In this document: piece after piece, positions 1 to 9,608 of the stretch
Layout of the letters: every line of letters begins with the position of its first letter
Numbering within the stretch: the stretch's first letter is position 1
Source: Caenispirillum bisanense
Lineage (GTDB): Bacteria > Pseudomonadota > Alphaproteobacteria > Rhodospirillales > Rhodospirillaceae
Direction of reading: 5' to 3'
Assembly: GCF_039523075.1 (NCBI RefSeq)
Contig: NZ_BAAAEP010000001.1
Span: 248,001-312,000, forward strand
Length of the DNA: 64,000 bases
Notes under the pieces: model-generated
The model's input: the letters and a program-made list of their open reading frames with translations, nothing else
Database searches by the model: none
Told to the model about the DNA's origin: nothing
Translations under genes and position numbers: made by a program

Positions 1-17
1 CCGGCGCCGCGGCCTGA
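1..17 (+). CDS. nuoF: possible 3' end of nuoF (partial)
   Basis: A frame entering from the left edge reads Gly-Ala-Ala-Ala and stops at TGA 15-17, about 20 bases before nuoG. NuoF (the NADH- and FMN-binding subunit) is the usual gene before nuoG, so this is probably its last codons. Only a handful of residues are visible, so the call rests on gene order alone. Confidence 0.35.
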
Positions 18-37
18 ACGAGGGGACGTGAGCTTCC

Positions 38-2116
38 ATGCCTAAGCTGACGATCGACGGGATCGAGATCGAGGTCGAGCCGGGTACCACGATCCTTCAG
101 GCCGCCGAGCGACTGGGGATCGAAATCCCGCGGTTCTGCTACCACGAGCGCCTGAGCATCGCCGGCAACTGCCGCATGTGCCTGGTGGAAGTGCAGCCGG
201 GCCCGCCGAAGCCGGCGGCCTCCTGCGCCATGCCGGTGGCCGAGGGGATGACGGTGAAGACCAACAGCCCGATGGCGCTGAAGGCGCGCAAGGGCGTGAT
301 GGAATTCCTGCTCATCAACCATCCGCTCGACTGCCCGATCTGCGACCAGGGCGGCGAGTGCGACCTGCAGGACCAGGCGGTGGCCTTCGGCGCGGACAAG
401 AGCCGCTATGCCGAGGCCAAGCGCGCCGTCACCGACAAGTACCTCGGTCCGCTGGTCAAGACCGAGATGACCCGCTGCATCCACTGCACCCGCTGCATCC
501 GCTTCTCCACTGAAGTGGCCGGCGTGCCGGAGATGGGCGCGACGGGCCGTGGCGAGCACATGGAAGTCACCAACTACGTCGAGCAGGCCCTGCATACGGA
601 ACTGTCCGGCAACCTGGTCGACCTCTGCCCGGTGGGTGCGCTCACCAGCAAGCCGTACTCCTTCCACGCCCGCCCGTGGGAGCTGAAGAAGACCGAGAGC
701 ATCGACGTGTTCGATGCCGTCGGCTCGAACATCCGCATCGACAGCCGCGGTCCGCAGGTCATGCGCGTGCTGCCGCGCGTCAATGATGACGTGAATGAGG
801 AGTGGATCTCCGACAAGGCCCGCCATGCCGTCGACGGCCTGCTGGCGCGCCGCCTCGACACTCCCTATGTGCGTGGCGCCGACGGCAAACTCAAGCCCGC
901 GACCTGGGCGGAGGCGTTCAAGGCCATCGCCGACCGTCTGGCCGGCGTGCCGGGCAGCCGCATCGCCGCCATCGCCGGTGACATGGCCGACTGCGAGTCG
1001 ATGATGGCGCTGAAGGACCTGATGACGGCCCTCGGCAGCCCGCACCTGGACTGCCGCCAGGACGGCATGCAGGTGGACCCGGCGGTGCGCGCCAGCTACC
1101 TGTTCAACTCCACCCTGGCCGGCATCGAAGATGCCGACGCCCTGCTCATCGTCGGCGCCAACCCGCGGTGGGAAGCGGCGGTGGTCAACGCCCGCATCCG
1201 CAAGCGCTGGCTGGCCGGCGGCTTCAAGGTGGCGCTGATCGGCCAGGCCGTCGACCTGACCTACGGCTATGAGCACCTGGGCACCGGCCCGGCCACCCTG
1301 CAGGATCTGGCGGACGGCAAGCTGCCGTTCCTCGACGTGCTGAAGGGCGCCCGCAAGCCGATGATCCTGATCGGGGCCGGCGCGCTCATCCGGGACGACG
1401 GCGCCGCCGTGCTGGGCGCCTGCCGCAAGCTGGCCGAGGCGGCCGGCGTGGTGTCGGCGGAGTGGAACGGCTTCAACGTGCTGCACACGGCGGCGTCGCG
1501 CGTCGGCGGCCTCGACCTCGGCTTCGCGCCGGGCGAGGGCGGTCTCGACACCCGCGGCATCGTCTCGGCCACCGCCAAGGGCGACATCGACGTGGTGTGG
1601 CTGCACGGCGCCGACGAGATCGCCGGCGAGCGCCTGGGCAGCAAGGCTTTCGTGGTCTACCAGGGCTCCCACGGCGACCGCGGCGCCCACCGCGCCGACG
1701 TCATCCTGCCGGGTGCCGCCTACACCGAGAAGAACGCCACCTACGTCAACACCGAGGGCCGCGTCCAGCGCACCCGCCTGGCCGTGTTCCCGCCCGGCGA
1801 GGCGCGCGAAGACTGGACCATCCTGCGGGCGCTGTCGGACGTGCTCGGCAAGACCCTGCCGTACAACTCGCTGGCTCAGCTGCGCGACCGCCTGGCGGCC
1901 GCCAACCCGGTGTTCGCGGCGGTGGACGCGGTGACGCCGGCGGAGTGGAAGAGCTTCGGCAGCGATGCGGCGATGAATGCCTCCAAGGCCTTCGCGCTGC
2001 CCATCGAGAACTTCTACATGACCGACCCGATCAGCCGCGCGTCGAAGACCATGGCTGAGTGCACGGACGTGTACATCAACGGCAACGACCAGAAGAAGAC
2101 GGGGACCCATGACTGA
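38..2116 (+). CDS. nuoG: NADH-quinone oxidoreductase subunit G
   Basis: Large iron-sulfur subunit of the peripheral arm of complex I, carrying electrons from NuoF toward the quinone site. The 692-residue product has an N-terminal 2Fe-2S ferredoxin domain (cysteines around residues 34-67), the His/Cys cluster motif HPLDCPICDQGGECDLQ near residue 95, and a 4Fe-4S site with CIHCTRC near residue 145 and a later Cys in DLCPVGAL. A molybdopterin-oxidoreductase-like domain follows. The length matches alphaproteobacterial NuoG. The ATG follows a GAGGGGA stretch. The stop overlaps the nuoH start by 8 bases, indicating translational coupling. Confidence 0.97.
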   Translation: MPKLTIDGIEIEVEPGTTILQAAERLGIEIPRFCYHERLSIAGNCRMCLVEVQPGPPKPAASCAMPVAEGMTVKTNSPMALKARKGVMEFLLINHPLDCPICDQGGECDLQDQAVAFGADKSRYAEAKRAVTDKYLGPLVKTEMTRCIHCTRCIRFSTEVAGVPEMGATGRGEHMEVTNYVEQALHTELSGNLVDLCPVGALTSKPYSFHARPWELKKTESIDVFDAVGSNIRIDSRGPQVMRVLPRVNDDVNEEWISDKARHAVDGLLARRLDTPYVRGADGKLKPATWAEAFKAIADRLAGVPGSRIAAIAGDMADCESMMALKDLMTALGSPHLDCRQDGMQVDPAVRASYLFNSTLAGIEDADALLIVGANPRWEAAVVNARIRKRWLAGGFKVALIGQAVDLTYGYEHLGTGPATLQDLADGKLPFLDVLKGARKPMILIGAGALIRDDGAAVLGACRKLAEAAGVVSAEWNGFNVLHTAASRVGGLDLGFAPGEGGLDTRGIVSATAKGDIDVVWLHGADEIAGERLGSKAFVVYQGSHGDRGAHRADVILPGAAYTEKNATYVNTEGRVQRTRLAVFPPGEAREDWTILRALSDVLGKTLPYNSLAQLRDRLAAANPVFAAVDAVTPAEWKSFGSDAAMNASKAFALPIENFYMTDPISRASKTMAECTDVYINGNDQKKTGTHD

Positions 2117-3122
2117 GGTTTGGGAAGGCTACATCTGGCCGGGCGCGATCATCATCCTGCAGATCGTCGCCATTGTCCTGCCGCTGCTTCTGGCCGTGGC
2201 GTACCTCACCTATGCCGAGCGCAAGGTCATCGGCGCCATGCAGCTGCGCCGCGGCCCCAACGTGGTGGGCCCGTGGGGCCTGCTGCAGCCGCTGGCTGAC
2301 GGCGCCAAGCTGTTCCTGAAGGAAACGGTGATCCCCACCGGTGCCAGCCGGGCGGTGTTCATCCTGGCGCCGATGCTGACCTTCATCCTGGCGCTGATCG
2401 GCTGGGCGGTGATCCCCTTCAACGAGGGCTGGGTGCTGGCCGACATCAACGTCGGCGTGCTGTACCTGTTCGCCATCTCGTCGCTGGGCGTCTACGGCAT
2501 CATCATGGCCGGCTGGGCCTCGAACTCCAAGTACGCCTTCCTGGGCGGCATGCGGTCGAGCGCGCAGATGGTCTCCTACGAGGTGTCGATCGGCCTGATC
2601 ATCATCTCGGTGCTGCTGTCGGCCGGGTCGCTGAACCTGTCGGACATCGTGCGGGCGCAGCAGGAAGGGATGTGGTACTTCATCCCCCACTTCCCGATGT
2701 TCGTGCTGTTCTTCATCTCGGCCCTGGCCGAGACCAACCGCCACCCGTTCGACCTGCCGGAAGCGGAAGCGGAACTGGTGAGCGGCTACAACGTCGAATA
2801 TTCGGCCATGACCTTCGCCCTCTTCTTCCTGGGCGAATACGCCAACATGATCCTGATGAGCGGGATGGTGACCATCCTGTTCCTGGGCGGCTGGCTGCCC
2901 CCGTTCGAGGTGGCGCCGTTCACCTGGGTGCCGGGGATCGTGTGGTTCGCGCTGAAGATCGCGCTGTGCCTGTTCGTCTTCATCTGGGCCCGCGCCGCCT
3001 TCCCGCGCTATCGCTATGACCAGCTCATGCGGCTGGGTTGGAAGGTGTTCCTGCCGTTCTCCGGCATCTGGGTCGTGCTGACCGCCGGCGTGCTGCTGTT
3101 CACCGACAACCTGCCGAAGTGA
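2109..3122 (+). CDS. nuoH: NADH-quinone oxidoreductase subunit H
   Basis: Membrane subunit of complex I that helps form the quinone-binding cavity and links the iron-sulfur arm to the proton pumps. The 337 residues give about eight hydrophobic helices. The family signature AERKVIGAMQLRRGPN lies near residue 36, and the acidic loop ETNRHPFDLPEAEAELVSGY near residue 207 is the conserved quinone-chamber segment. The ATG lies inside the end of nuoG, so ribosomes finishing NuoG probably start NuoH. Confidence 0.97.
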   Translation: MTEVWEGYIWPGAIIILQIVAIVLPLLLAVAYLTYAERKVIGAMQLRRGPNVVGPWGLLQPLADGAKLFLKETVIPTGASRAVFILAPMLTFILALIGWAVIPFNEGWVLADINVGVLYLFAISSLGVYGIIMAGWASNSKYAFLGGMRSSAQMVSYEVSIGLIIISVLLSAGSLNLSDIVRAQQEGMWYFIPHFPMFVLFFISALAETNRHPFDLPEAEAELVSGYNVEYSAMTFALFFLGEYANMILMSGMVTILFLGGWLPPFEVAPFTWVPGIVWFALKIALCLFVFIWARAAFPRYRYDQLMRLGWKVFLPFSGIWVVLTAGVLLFTDNLPK

Positions 3123-3141
3123 TCCGAGGAGTGTGACTGCG

Positions 3142-3630
3142 ATGGGCTTCATCGACCGGACGGCACGCGCCTTCCTGCTGCTGGAAATGCTCCAGGGCAT
3201 GGCGCTCTCGTTCAAGTACATGTTCAAGCCTCGGGTGACCATCAACTACCCGATGGAGAAGGGGCCGCTCAGCCCGCGCTTCCGCGGCGAGCACGCGCTG
3301 CGCCGTTACCCGAACGGCGAAGAGCGCTGCATCGCCTGCAAGCTGTGCGAGGCGATCTGCCCGGCGCTCGCCATCACCATCGAGGCCGAACCGCGCGAGG
3401 ACGGCAGCCGCCGCACCTCCCGCTACGACATCGACATGACCAAGTGCATCTACTGCGGCTACTGCCAGGAAGCCTGCCCGGTGGACGCCATCGTGGAAGG
3501 TCCGAACTTCGAGTTCGCCACCGAAACCCGCGAGGAACTGCTCTACGACAAGGAGCGCCTGCTGGCCAACGGCGACCGCTGGGAGCCGGAGCTGGCCAAG
3601 CGCCTGGAACTGGACGCGCCGTATCGCTGA
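3142..3630 (+). CDS. nuoI: NADH-quinone oxidoreductase subunit I
   Basis: Ferredoxin-like subunit holding two 4Fe-4S clusters that pass electrons to the terminal cluster of complex I. Both motifs are visible: CIACKLCEAICP near residue 60 and CIYCGYCQEACP near residue 99. The product is 162 residues. A GTG lies 9 bases upstream at 3133, but the GAGGAG at 3126-3131 sits too close to it and about 10 bases before the ATG at 3142, so the ATG is preferred. It lies in the nuo operon between nuoH and nuoJ. Confidence 0.96.
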   Translation: MGFIDRTARAFLLLEMLQGMALSFKYMFKPRVTINYPMEKGPLSPRFRGEHALRRYPNGEERCIACKLCEAICPALAITIEAEPREDGSRRTSRYDIDMTKCIYCGYCQEACPVDAIVEGPNFEFATETREELLYDKERLLANGDRWEPELAKRLELDAPYR

Positions 3631-3731
3631 GGCCCGACACAGGGTCCAGCCGCCGGATGCACGAAAACAAAAGAGACGGGACTGATCATGGTTAAGGAGC
3701 GGGCTCCCGGAGCCGCCGGGAAGGGGGGTCG

Positions 3732-4346
3732 ATGATTATCGCCACGTTTGCCTTCTATCTGTTTGCGGTTGTCGCGGTCATCAGCGCCGTGCTGGTGATC
3801 TTCGCCCGCAACCCCGTCCACTCGGTCTTGTGGCTCATCCTCGCGTTCTTCAACGCGGCGGGCCTGTTCGTCCTGCTGGGCGCCGAGTTCCTGGCCATGC
3901 TCCTGGTGGTGGTCTACGTGGGCGCCGTCGCGGTGCTGTTCCTGTTCGTGGTCATGATGCTCGACCTGAACACGCTGAACTTCCGCGAAGGCTTCCAGAC
4001 CTACATGCCCATCGGCCTGGCCATCGGCGGCGTGCTGCTGGCGGAGCTGGTGATGGTGGGGGGCGGCTGGGCGCTAACGCCGGAGGTTCAGGCGCTGCGC
4101 GCCGTGCCGGTGGAGGACGCCTCGGGCCTGACCAACACCGAGGCGCTCGGCCACATCATCTATACGAACTACGTCTACTTCTTCCAGGCGTCGGGCGTGA
4201 TCCTGCTGGTCGCCATGATCGGCGCCATCATGCTCACCCATCGCGACAGCCCGAACACCAAGCGGCAGAAGGTTGCCCGCCAGTTCGCGCGCCAGCCGTC
4301 CGATACGCTTGAAGTGAAGAAGGTTGAGTCGGGGAGGGGCATCTGA
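3732..4346 (+). CDS. nuoJ: NADH-quinone oxidoreductase subunit J
   Basis: Small antiporter-module membrane subunit of complex I, 204 residues with about five helices and a polar C-terminus. The segment ARNPVHSVLWLILAFFNAAG near residue 25 is typical of NuoJ. The 101-base gap after nuoI is the largest inside the nuo run. It contains a 15-codon ORF (3688-3735) whose stop overlaps this start; I treat that as unproven. The stop shares a base with the nuoK ATG. Confidence 0.96.
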   Translation: MIIATFAFYLFAVVAVISAVLVIFARNPVHSVLWLILAFFNAAGLFVLLGAEFLAMLLVVVYVGAVAVLFLFVVMMLDLNTLNFREGFQTYMPIGLAIGGVLLAELVMVGGGWALTPEVQALRAVPVEDASGLTNTEALGHIIYTNYVYFFQASGVILLVAMIGAIMLTHRDSPNTKRQKVARQFARQPSDTLEVKKVESGRGI

Positions 4347-4654
4347 TGGCCGTCGGACTCGGACATTACCTCACGGTCGCAGCGATCCTGTTCACGCTCG
4401 GCATCTTCGGTATCTTCCTGAACCGCAAGAACGTGATCATCATCCTGATGTCGGTGGAGCTGATGCTGCTCGCCGTCAACATCAACCTGGTCGCGTTCTC
4501 CGCCTTCCTGGGCGATCTGGCGGGCCAGGTGTTCACCATGTTCGTGCTCACCGTGGCGGCTGCGGAAGCGGCCATCGGCCTCGCGATCGTCGTGGTGTTC
4601 TATCGCAACCGCGGCTCGATCGAAGTCGAAGACATCAACCAGATGAAGGGCTAA
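4346..4654 (+). CDS. nuoK: NADH-quinone oxidoreductase subunit K
   Basis: MrpC-like three-helix membrane subunit of complex I, 102 residues, the standard length. Intramembrane glutamates used for proton transfer are visible in SVELMLLAVNINLVAF and VAAAEAAIGLA. The ATG overlaps the nuoJ TGA by one base (TGATG), so translation is coupled. nuoL begins 9 bases after the stop. Confidence 0.97.
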   Translation: MAVGLGHYLTVAAILFTLGIFGIFLNRKNVIIILMSVELMLLAVNINLVAFSAFLGDLAGQVFTMFVLTVAAAEAAIGLAIVVVFYRNRGSIEVEDINQMKG

Positions 4655-4663
4655 GGGGCACCG

Positions 4664-6589
4664 ATGTACGTCGCAGCCATCTTCCTGCCGCTTCTCGGCG
4701 CCATCATCGCCGGTTTCGGCCGCCACATCCTCGGCGACCGGGGGGCCCAGATCGTCACCGTCATGGGTGTCGGCATCGCGGCCATCCTCAGCGTCTTCAT
4801 CTTCTTCGACGTCGCGATGGGCGACAACAAGCTGGTCGTGGTGGAACTGTTCACCTGGATCAGCTCCGGCGGCATGGACGCCAAGTGGGCCCTGCGCATC
4901 GATACCCTGACGGCGGTCATGCTGATCGTCGTCAACTGGGTGTCGTTCATGGTGCACGTGTACTCCATCGGGTACATGCACCACGATCCGTCGATTCCGC
5001 GCTTCCAGGCCTACCTGTCGTTCTTCACCTTCGCCATGCTGATGCTGGTGACGGCCGACAACCTGATCCAGCTGTTCTTCGGCTGGGAAGGGGTGGGTGT
5101 CGCCTCCTACCTGCTGATCGGTTTCTGGTACCACAAGCAGTCGGCCAATGCGGCGGCCATGAAGGCCTTCCTGGTCAACCGCGTGGGTGACTTCGGCTTT
5201 GCGCTCGGCATCGCCGGCGTGTTCTTCCTGTTCGGCACGGTGAACTTCACCGAGATCTTCGAGCGGGTGCCGGAATTCGCCGAGACCTCGGTGGTGTTCT
5301 TCGGCATCGAGTGGCACGCGCTGACCATCATCGCCATCCTTCTGTTCATCGGCGCCATGGGCAAGTCGGCCCAGCTCGGCCTGCACACCTGGCTGCCGGA
5401 CGCCATGGAAGGCCCGACGCCGGTCTCCGCGCTGATCCACGCCGCCACCATGGTGACCGCCGGTGTGTTCATGGTCACCCGCATGTCGCCGCTGTTCGAG
5501 CTGGCGCCGACGGCCCTCATGCTGGTCACCATCATCGGTGCCCTGACGGCCTTCTTCGCCGCCACGGTCGGCTGCGTGCAGAACGACATCAAGCGCGTGA
5601 TCGCCTACTCGACCTGCTCGCAGCTCGGGTACATGTTCTTCGCCATCGGCGTGTCGGCCTACCAGGCCGCCATCTTCCACCTGATGACCCACGCCTTCTT
5701 CAAGGCCCTGCTGTTCCTCGGCGCCGGCTCGGTGATCCACGCCATGTCCGACGAGCAGGACATCCGCAAGATGGGCGGCATCTGGAAGCATATCAAGCTC
5801 ACCTACGCCATGATGTGGATCGGCTCCCTCGCGCTGGCCGGCGTGCCGTTCTTCGCCGGCTACTTCTCGAAGGACATGATCCTGGAAGCGGCCTATGGCG
5901 CCCACTCCGGCGTCGGCATGTTCGCCTTCTGGATCGGCATCGCCGCCGCCTTCATGACCGCCTTCTACTCCTGGCGCCTGCTCATCCTGGTGTTCCACGG
6001 CAAGCCGCGCGCCGATGAGTACGTCATGAGCCACATCCACGAGAGCCCGGCCGTCATGACCGTGCCGCTCATGGTGCTGGCGGTCGGTGCGGTGTTTGCC
6101 GGCTGGGTCGGCTACGACATGTTCGTCGGCGGCGACATGGTGGCCTTCTGGGGCGCGTCCATCGCCGAGAGCGGCTTCCGCGCCATCGAAGCGGCCCACC
6201 ACGTCCCGGGCTGGGTGCCGCTGGCCCCGACCCTGGTCGGCGCCGCCGGTATCGCCATGGCCTACGTGTTCTACATGTTCGCTCCGGGCATCCCCAAGGC
6301 GCTGGCTTCGACCTTCGCCCCGGTGCACCGCTTCCTGCTGAACAAGTGGTACTTCGACGAGCTGTACGACTTCCTGTTCGTGCGGCCCACCTGGTACCTC
6401 GGCCGCGGCTTCTGGAAGTCGGGTGACGGTGCGCTCATCGACGGTGTCGGCCCCGACGGCATTGCCGCCGCGGCCAAGGGAGTGGCGCAGCGCCTGTCCA
6501 AGATGCAGTCGGGCTATGTGTTCCACTACGCCTTCTTCATGATCGCGGGGCTGTTCGCCTTCGTGACCTGGTACATGATCAAGGGATGA
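4664..6589 (+). CDS. nuoL: NADH-quinone oxidoreductase subunit L
   Basis: Distal proton-pumping subunit of complex I, homologous to Mrp antiporters, 641 residues. Many hydrophobic helices and the long C-terminal lateral-helix region are present. Typical signatures are GWEGVGVASYLLIGFW near residue 145 and HTWLPDAMEGPTPVSALIHA near residue 244, with conserved helix-breaking prolines and channel lysines. It sits between nuoK and nuoM with gaps of under 10 bases. Confidence 0.97.
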   Translation: MYVAAIFLPLLGAIIAGFGRHILGDRGAQIVTVMGVGIAAILSVFIFFDVAMGDNKLVVVELFTWISSGGMDAKWALRIDTLTAVMLIVVNWVSFMVHVYSIGYMHHDPSIPRFQAYLSFFTFAMLMLVTADNLIQLFFGWEGVGVASYLLIGFWYHKQSANAAAMKAFLVNRVGDFGFALGIAGVFFLFGTVNFTEIFERVPEFAETSVVFFGIEWHALTIIAILLFIGAMGKSAQLGLHTWLPDAMEGPTPVSALIHAATMVTAGVFMVTRMSPLFELAPTALMLVTIIGALTAFFAATVGCVQNDIKRVIAYSTCSQLGYMFFAIGVSAYQAAIFHLMTHAFFKALLFLGAGSVIHAMSDEQDIRKMGGIWKHIKLTYAMMWIGSLALAGVPFFAGYFSKDMILEAAYGAHSGVGMFAFWIGIAAAFMTAFYSWRLLILVFHGKPRADEYVMSHIHESPAVMTVPLMVLAVGAVFAGWVGYDMFVGGDMVAFWGASIAESGFRAIEAAHHVPGWVPLAPTLVGAAGIAMAYVFYMFAPGIPKALASTFAPVHRFLLNKWYFDELYDFLFVRPTWYLGRGFWKSGDGALIDGVGPDGIAAAAKGVAQRLSKMQSGYVFHYAFFMIAGLFAFVTWYMIKG

Positions 6590-6596
6590 CCCTGCG

Positions 6597-8111
6597 ATGA
6601 GCGATCTGCCGCTTCTGACGATCATCACGTTCCTGCCGCTGGTCGGCGCCGGGTTCATCCTCTTCGTGCGCGGTCAGGAGGCCCAGGTGGCCGCCAACGC
6701 CCGCAACGTGGCGCTGCTGACCTCGCTGGCGACCTTCATCCTGTCGCTGTTCCTGTGGGTGGGCTTCGACCCGACCACCGCCGATTACCAGTTCGTCGAA
6801 AAGGCGGAGTGGCTGCCGGCATTCAACATCAGCTACAGCATGGGCATCGACGGCATCTCGCTGTTCTTCGTCCTGCTGTCGACCTTCCTGACGCCCATCT
6901 GCATCCTGTCGAGCTGGGAGGCGGTGACCAAGCGCGTGAAGGAATACATGATCGCCTTCCTGGTCCTGGAGACCATGATGGTGGGCATGTTCTGCGCGCT
7001 GGATGCCTTCCTGTTCTACATCTTCTTCGAAGCCGTGCTGATCCCGATGTTCATCATCATCGGTGTCTGGGGCGGCGCCCGCCGCGTCTATGCGGCGTTC
7101 AAGTTCTTCCTCTACACGCTGCTCGGCTCGGTGCTGATGCTGCTGGCCTTCCTGACCATGTACTTCCATGCCGGGACCAGCGACATCGCCACCCTGATGA
7201 CCACCGACTTCGCCTACGGCATGCAGATCTGGCTGTGGCTGGCCATCTTCGCCTCCTTCGCGGTGAAGGTGCCCATGTGGCCGGTGCACACCTGGCTGCC
7301 GGACGCCCACGTCGAGGCGCCGACCGCCGGCTCCGTCATCCTGGCCGGCGTGCTGCTGAAGATGGGCGGCTACGGCTTCCTGCGCTTCTCGGTGCCCATG
7401 CTGCCGGAAGCGACGGAACTGTTCACGCCGCTGGTCTACACCCTGTCGGTGGTTGCCATCATCTACACCTCCATGGTGGCGCTGGTGCAGCAGGACATGA
7501 AGAAGATGATCGCCTACTCGTCCGTCGCCCACATGGGCATGGTGACGATCGGCATCTTCGCCATGACCCAGCAGGCCGTCGAAGGCGCCATCTTCCAGAT
7601 GCTGTCGCACGGCATCGTGTCGGGCGCGCTGTTCCTCTGCGTCGGCGTCGTCTACGACCGCCTGCACACCCGCGACATCGAGCGCTACGGCGGCGTCGCC
7701 AACGTCATGCCGCGTTATGCGCTGGTGTTCATGGTGTTCATGATGGCCTCGGTCGGCCTGCCCGGCACCGCCGGCTTCGTCGGCGAGTTCCTGATCATCG
7801 TCGGCGTGTTCCAGGTCAACACCTGGGTGGCCCTGCTGGCCGCCACCGGTCTGATCCTGGGCGCCATGTACATGCTGTGGCTCTACCGCAAGATCATCTT
7901 CGGCAAGCTGGAGCGCGAGGACGTCAAGGCGATGCTCGATCTCAGCAAGCGCGAGATCGCCATCGTGGCGCCGCTGGTGGTGATGGTGCTGTGGATGGGC
8001 ATCTACCCGTCCAGCTTCCTCGACCCCATGGCGGTGTCCGTCGAAAACCTGATCACCAAGTACCAGACGGCCCTCCAGGCCGCCGGCAGCCTGCCGCTGG
8101 CCGCGCGCTGA
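6597..8111 (+). CDS. nuoM: NADH-quinone oxidoreductase subunit M
   Basis: Antiporter-like proton-pumping subunit of complex I, 504 residues, all-helical and hydrophobic. Signatures include YSMGIDGISLFFVLLSTFL near residue 81, YIFFEAVLIPMFIIIG near residue 142 with the conserved Glu, and HTWLPDAHVEAPTAGSVILA near residue 232. It starts 7 bases after nuoL, and nuoN follows after 17 bases with a GAGGGAGA ribosome site. Confidence 0.97.
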   Translation: MSDLPLLTIITFLPLVGAGFILFVRGQEAQVAANARNVALLTSLATFILSLFLWVGFDPTTADYQFVEKAEWLPAFNISYSMGIDGISLFFVLLSTFLTPICILSSWEAVTKRVKEYMIAFLVLETMMVGMFCALDAFLFYIFFEAVLIPMFIIIGVWGGARRVYAAFKFFLYTLLGSVLMLLAFLTMYFHAGTSDIATLMTTDFAYGMQIWLWLAIFASFAVKVPMWPVHTWLPDAHVEAPTAGSVILAGVLLKMGGYGFLRFSVPMLPEATELFTPLVYTLSVVAIIYTSMVALVQQDMKKMIAYSSVAHMGMVTIGIFAMTQQAVEGAIFQMLSHGIVSGALFLCVGVVYDRLHTRDIERYGGVANVMPRYALVFMVFMMASVGLPGTAGFVGEFLIIVGVFQVNTWVALLAATGLILGAMYMLWLYRKIIFGKLEREDVKAMLDLSKREIAIVAPLVVMVLWMGIYPSSFLDPMAVSVENLITKYQTALQAAGSLPLAAR

Positions 8112-8128
8112 GGACGTGAGGGAGACGC

Positions 8129-9577
8129 ATGACAATGACCTCGGCTCTTAACCTGAGCGCCTTCCTGCCGGAGCTGCTGCTGGCCGTCGCCGCCATGGCC
8201 CTGCTCATGTTCGGCGTGTTCAGCAAGGGGGACAGCACCCGCACCGTCGGCTGGCTGACGGTCGCGACCTTCGTCGTCGCCGCCGTGCTGGTGGTGACCG
8301 GCGAACCCGACCAGACGGCCTTCAACGGCGCGCTGATCTTCGACAGTTTCGCCGTGTTCTCCAAGGTGCTGATCCTGGCCGGTGCCGTCTTCACCCTCAT
8401 CATGGCCCTGCAGTGGCTGGAGGCGGAGAAGCTCGGCCGGTTCGAGTATTCCATCGTCATCATGCTGGCGACGCTCGGCATGCTGATGATGGTCAGCGCC
8501 AACGACCTGATGTCGCTCTACGTCGGCCTGGAACTGCAGTCGCTGTCGGCCTACGTGATCGCCGCCTACAACCGCGACAACCTGCGGTCGACGGAAGCCG
8601 GCCTCAAGTACTTCGTGCTCGGCTCGGTCGCCTCCGGCCTGCTGCTGTTCGGCATGAGCTTCGTCTACGGCTTCTCCGGCACCACCAGCTTCGCCGGCAT
8701 CGCCGAGCTGCTGTCGCACGGCCATGCCCCCACCGGCATGCTGGTCGGCCTGGTGTTCATGCTCGCCGGCCTGTCGTTCAAGGTGTCGGCGGCGCCCTTC
8801 CACATGTGGACGCCCGACGTCTATGAAGGCGCCCCCACTCCGGTCACCGGCTTCTTCGCCATCGCCCCCAAGGTGGCGGCGCTGGCGCTGATGGCCCGCG
8901 TGCTGCTCGGCCCCTTCGCCGAGATGGCGGACCAGTGGCAGCAGGTGGTGTGGCTGGTGGCGGTGCTGTCGATGTTCATCGGCTCCTTCGCCGCCATCAC
9001 GCAGACCAACATCAAGCGCCTGATGGCCTATTCCTCCATCGGTCACGTCGGCTATGCGCTGATCGGCCTGACGGTGGCGGACCAGGAGGGCGTGCGCGGC
9101 ATGCTCATCTACCTGGCTATCTACCTGTTCATGAACGTCGGCACCTTCGCCGTCATCCTGTCCATGCGCCAGAAGGGCCGCGCCACCGAGAACATCTCGG
9201 ACCTGGCCGGCCTGTCGAAGACGCACCCGATGATGGCCCTGTGGCTGGCGGTGTTCATGTTCTCCATGGCCGGCATCCCGCCGCTGGCCGGTTTCTTCGG
9301 CAAGCTGTACGTCTTCCTGGCCGCCATTCAGGCCGAGATGTACGCGCTGGCGGTGATCGGCGTGCTCACCAGCGTGGTGTCCGCCTTCTACTACCTGCGC
9401 ATCATCAAGGTGATGTACTTCGACGAGGCGCTGGAGCCCTTCGATCGTCCGAGCCGCGCCACCAGTGCCATCCTCGGCCTGTGCGGCCTGTTCGTGACGC
9501 TGTTCATCCTGTACCCGTCGCCGATCCTCGGCGCGGCCGAAGCGGCGGCGGCCTCGCTGTTCGCCGTCGGCGGCTGA
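8129..9577 (+). CDS. nuoN: NADH-quinone oxidoreductase subunit N
   Basis: Third antiporter-like pump subunit of complex I, last nuo gene, 482 residues. Typical features are the SLYVGLELQSLSAYVIAAYN segment near residue 129, FKVSAAPFHMWTPDVYEGAP near residue 217, and AYSSIGHVGYALIGL near residue 299. The operon continues without a terminator into birA 31 bases later, the usual Rhodospirillales arrangement. Confidence 0.97.
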   Translation: MTMTSALNLSAFLPELLLAVAAMALLMFGVFSKGDSTRTVGWLTVATFVVAAVLVVTGEPDQTAFNGALIFDSFAVFSKVLILAGAVFTLIMALQWLEAEKLGRFEYSIVIMLATLGMLMMVSANDLMSLYVGLELQSLSAYVIAAYNRDNLRSTEAGLKYFVLGSVASGLLLFGMSFVYGFSGTTSFAGIAELLSHGHAPTGMLVGLVFMLAGLSFKVSAAPFHMWTPDVYEGAPTPVTGFFAIAPKVAALALMARVLLGPFAEMADQWQQVVWLVAVLSMFIGSFAAITQTNIKRLMAYSSIGHVGYALIGLTVADQEGVRGMLIYLAIYLFMNVGTFAVILSMRQKGRATENISDLAGLSKTHPMMALWLAVFMFSMAGIPPLAGFFGKLYVFLAAIQAEMYALAVIGVLTSVVSAFYYLRIIKVMYFDEALEPFDRPSRATSAILGLCGLFVTLFILYPSPILGAAEAAAASLFAVGG

Positions 9578-9608
9578 TCCCTGCGGCGGCGGCGAGGAGA
9601 GGCGACCG

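Noticed and set aside
3688..3735. 15-codon ORF between nuoI and nuoJ whose stop overlaps the nuoJ start
   Set aside because: Has a GGGACTGATC leader and could couple translation, but it is too short and has no recognisable sequence to be called a gene.
4175..6658. 827-codon open frame antisense to nuoJ, nuoK and nuoL
   Set aside because: Low-complexity His/Glu/Gly-rich translation typical of the reverse strand of high-GC genes; it is opposite well-identified complex I subunits.
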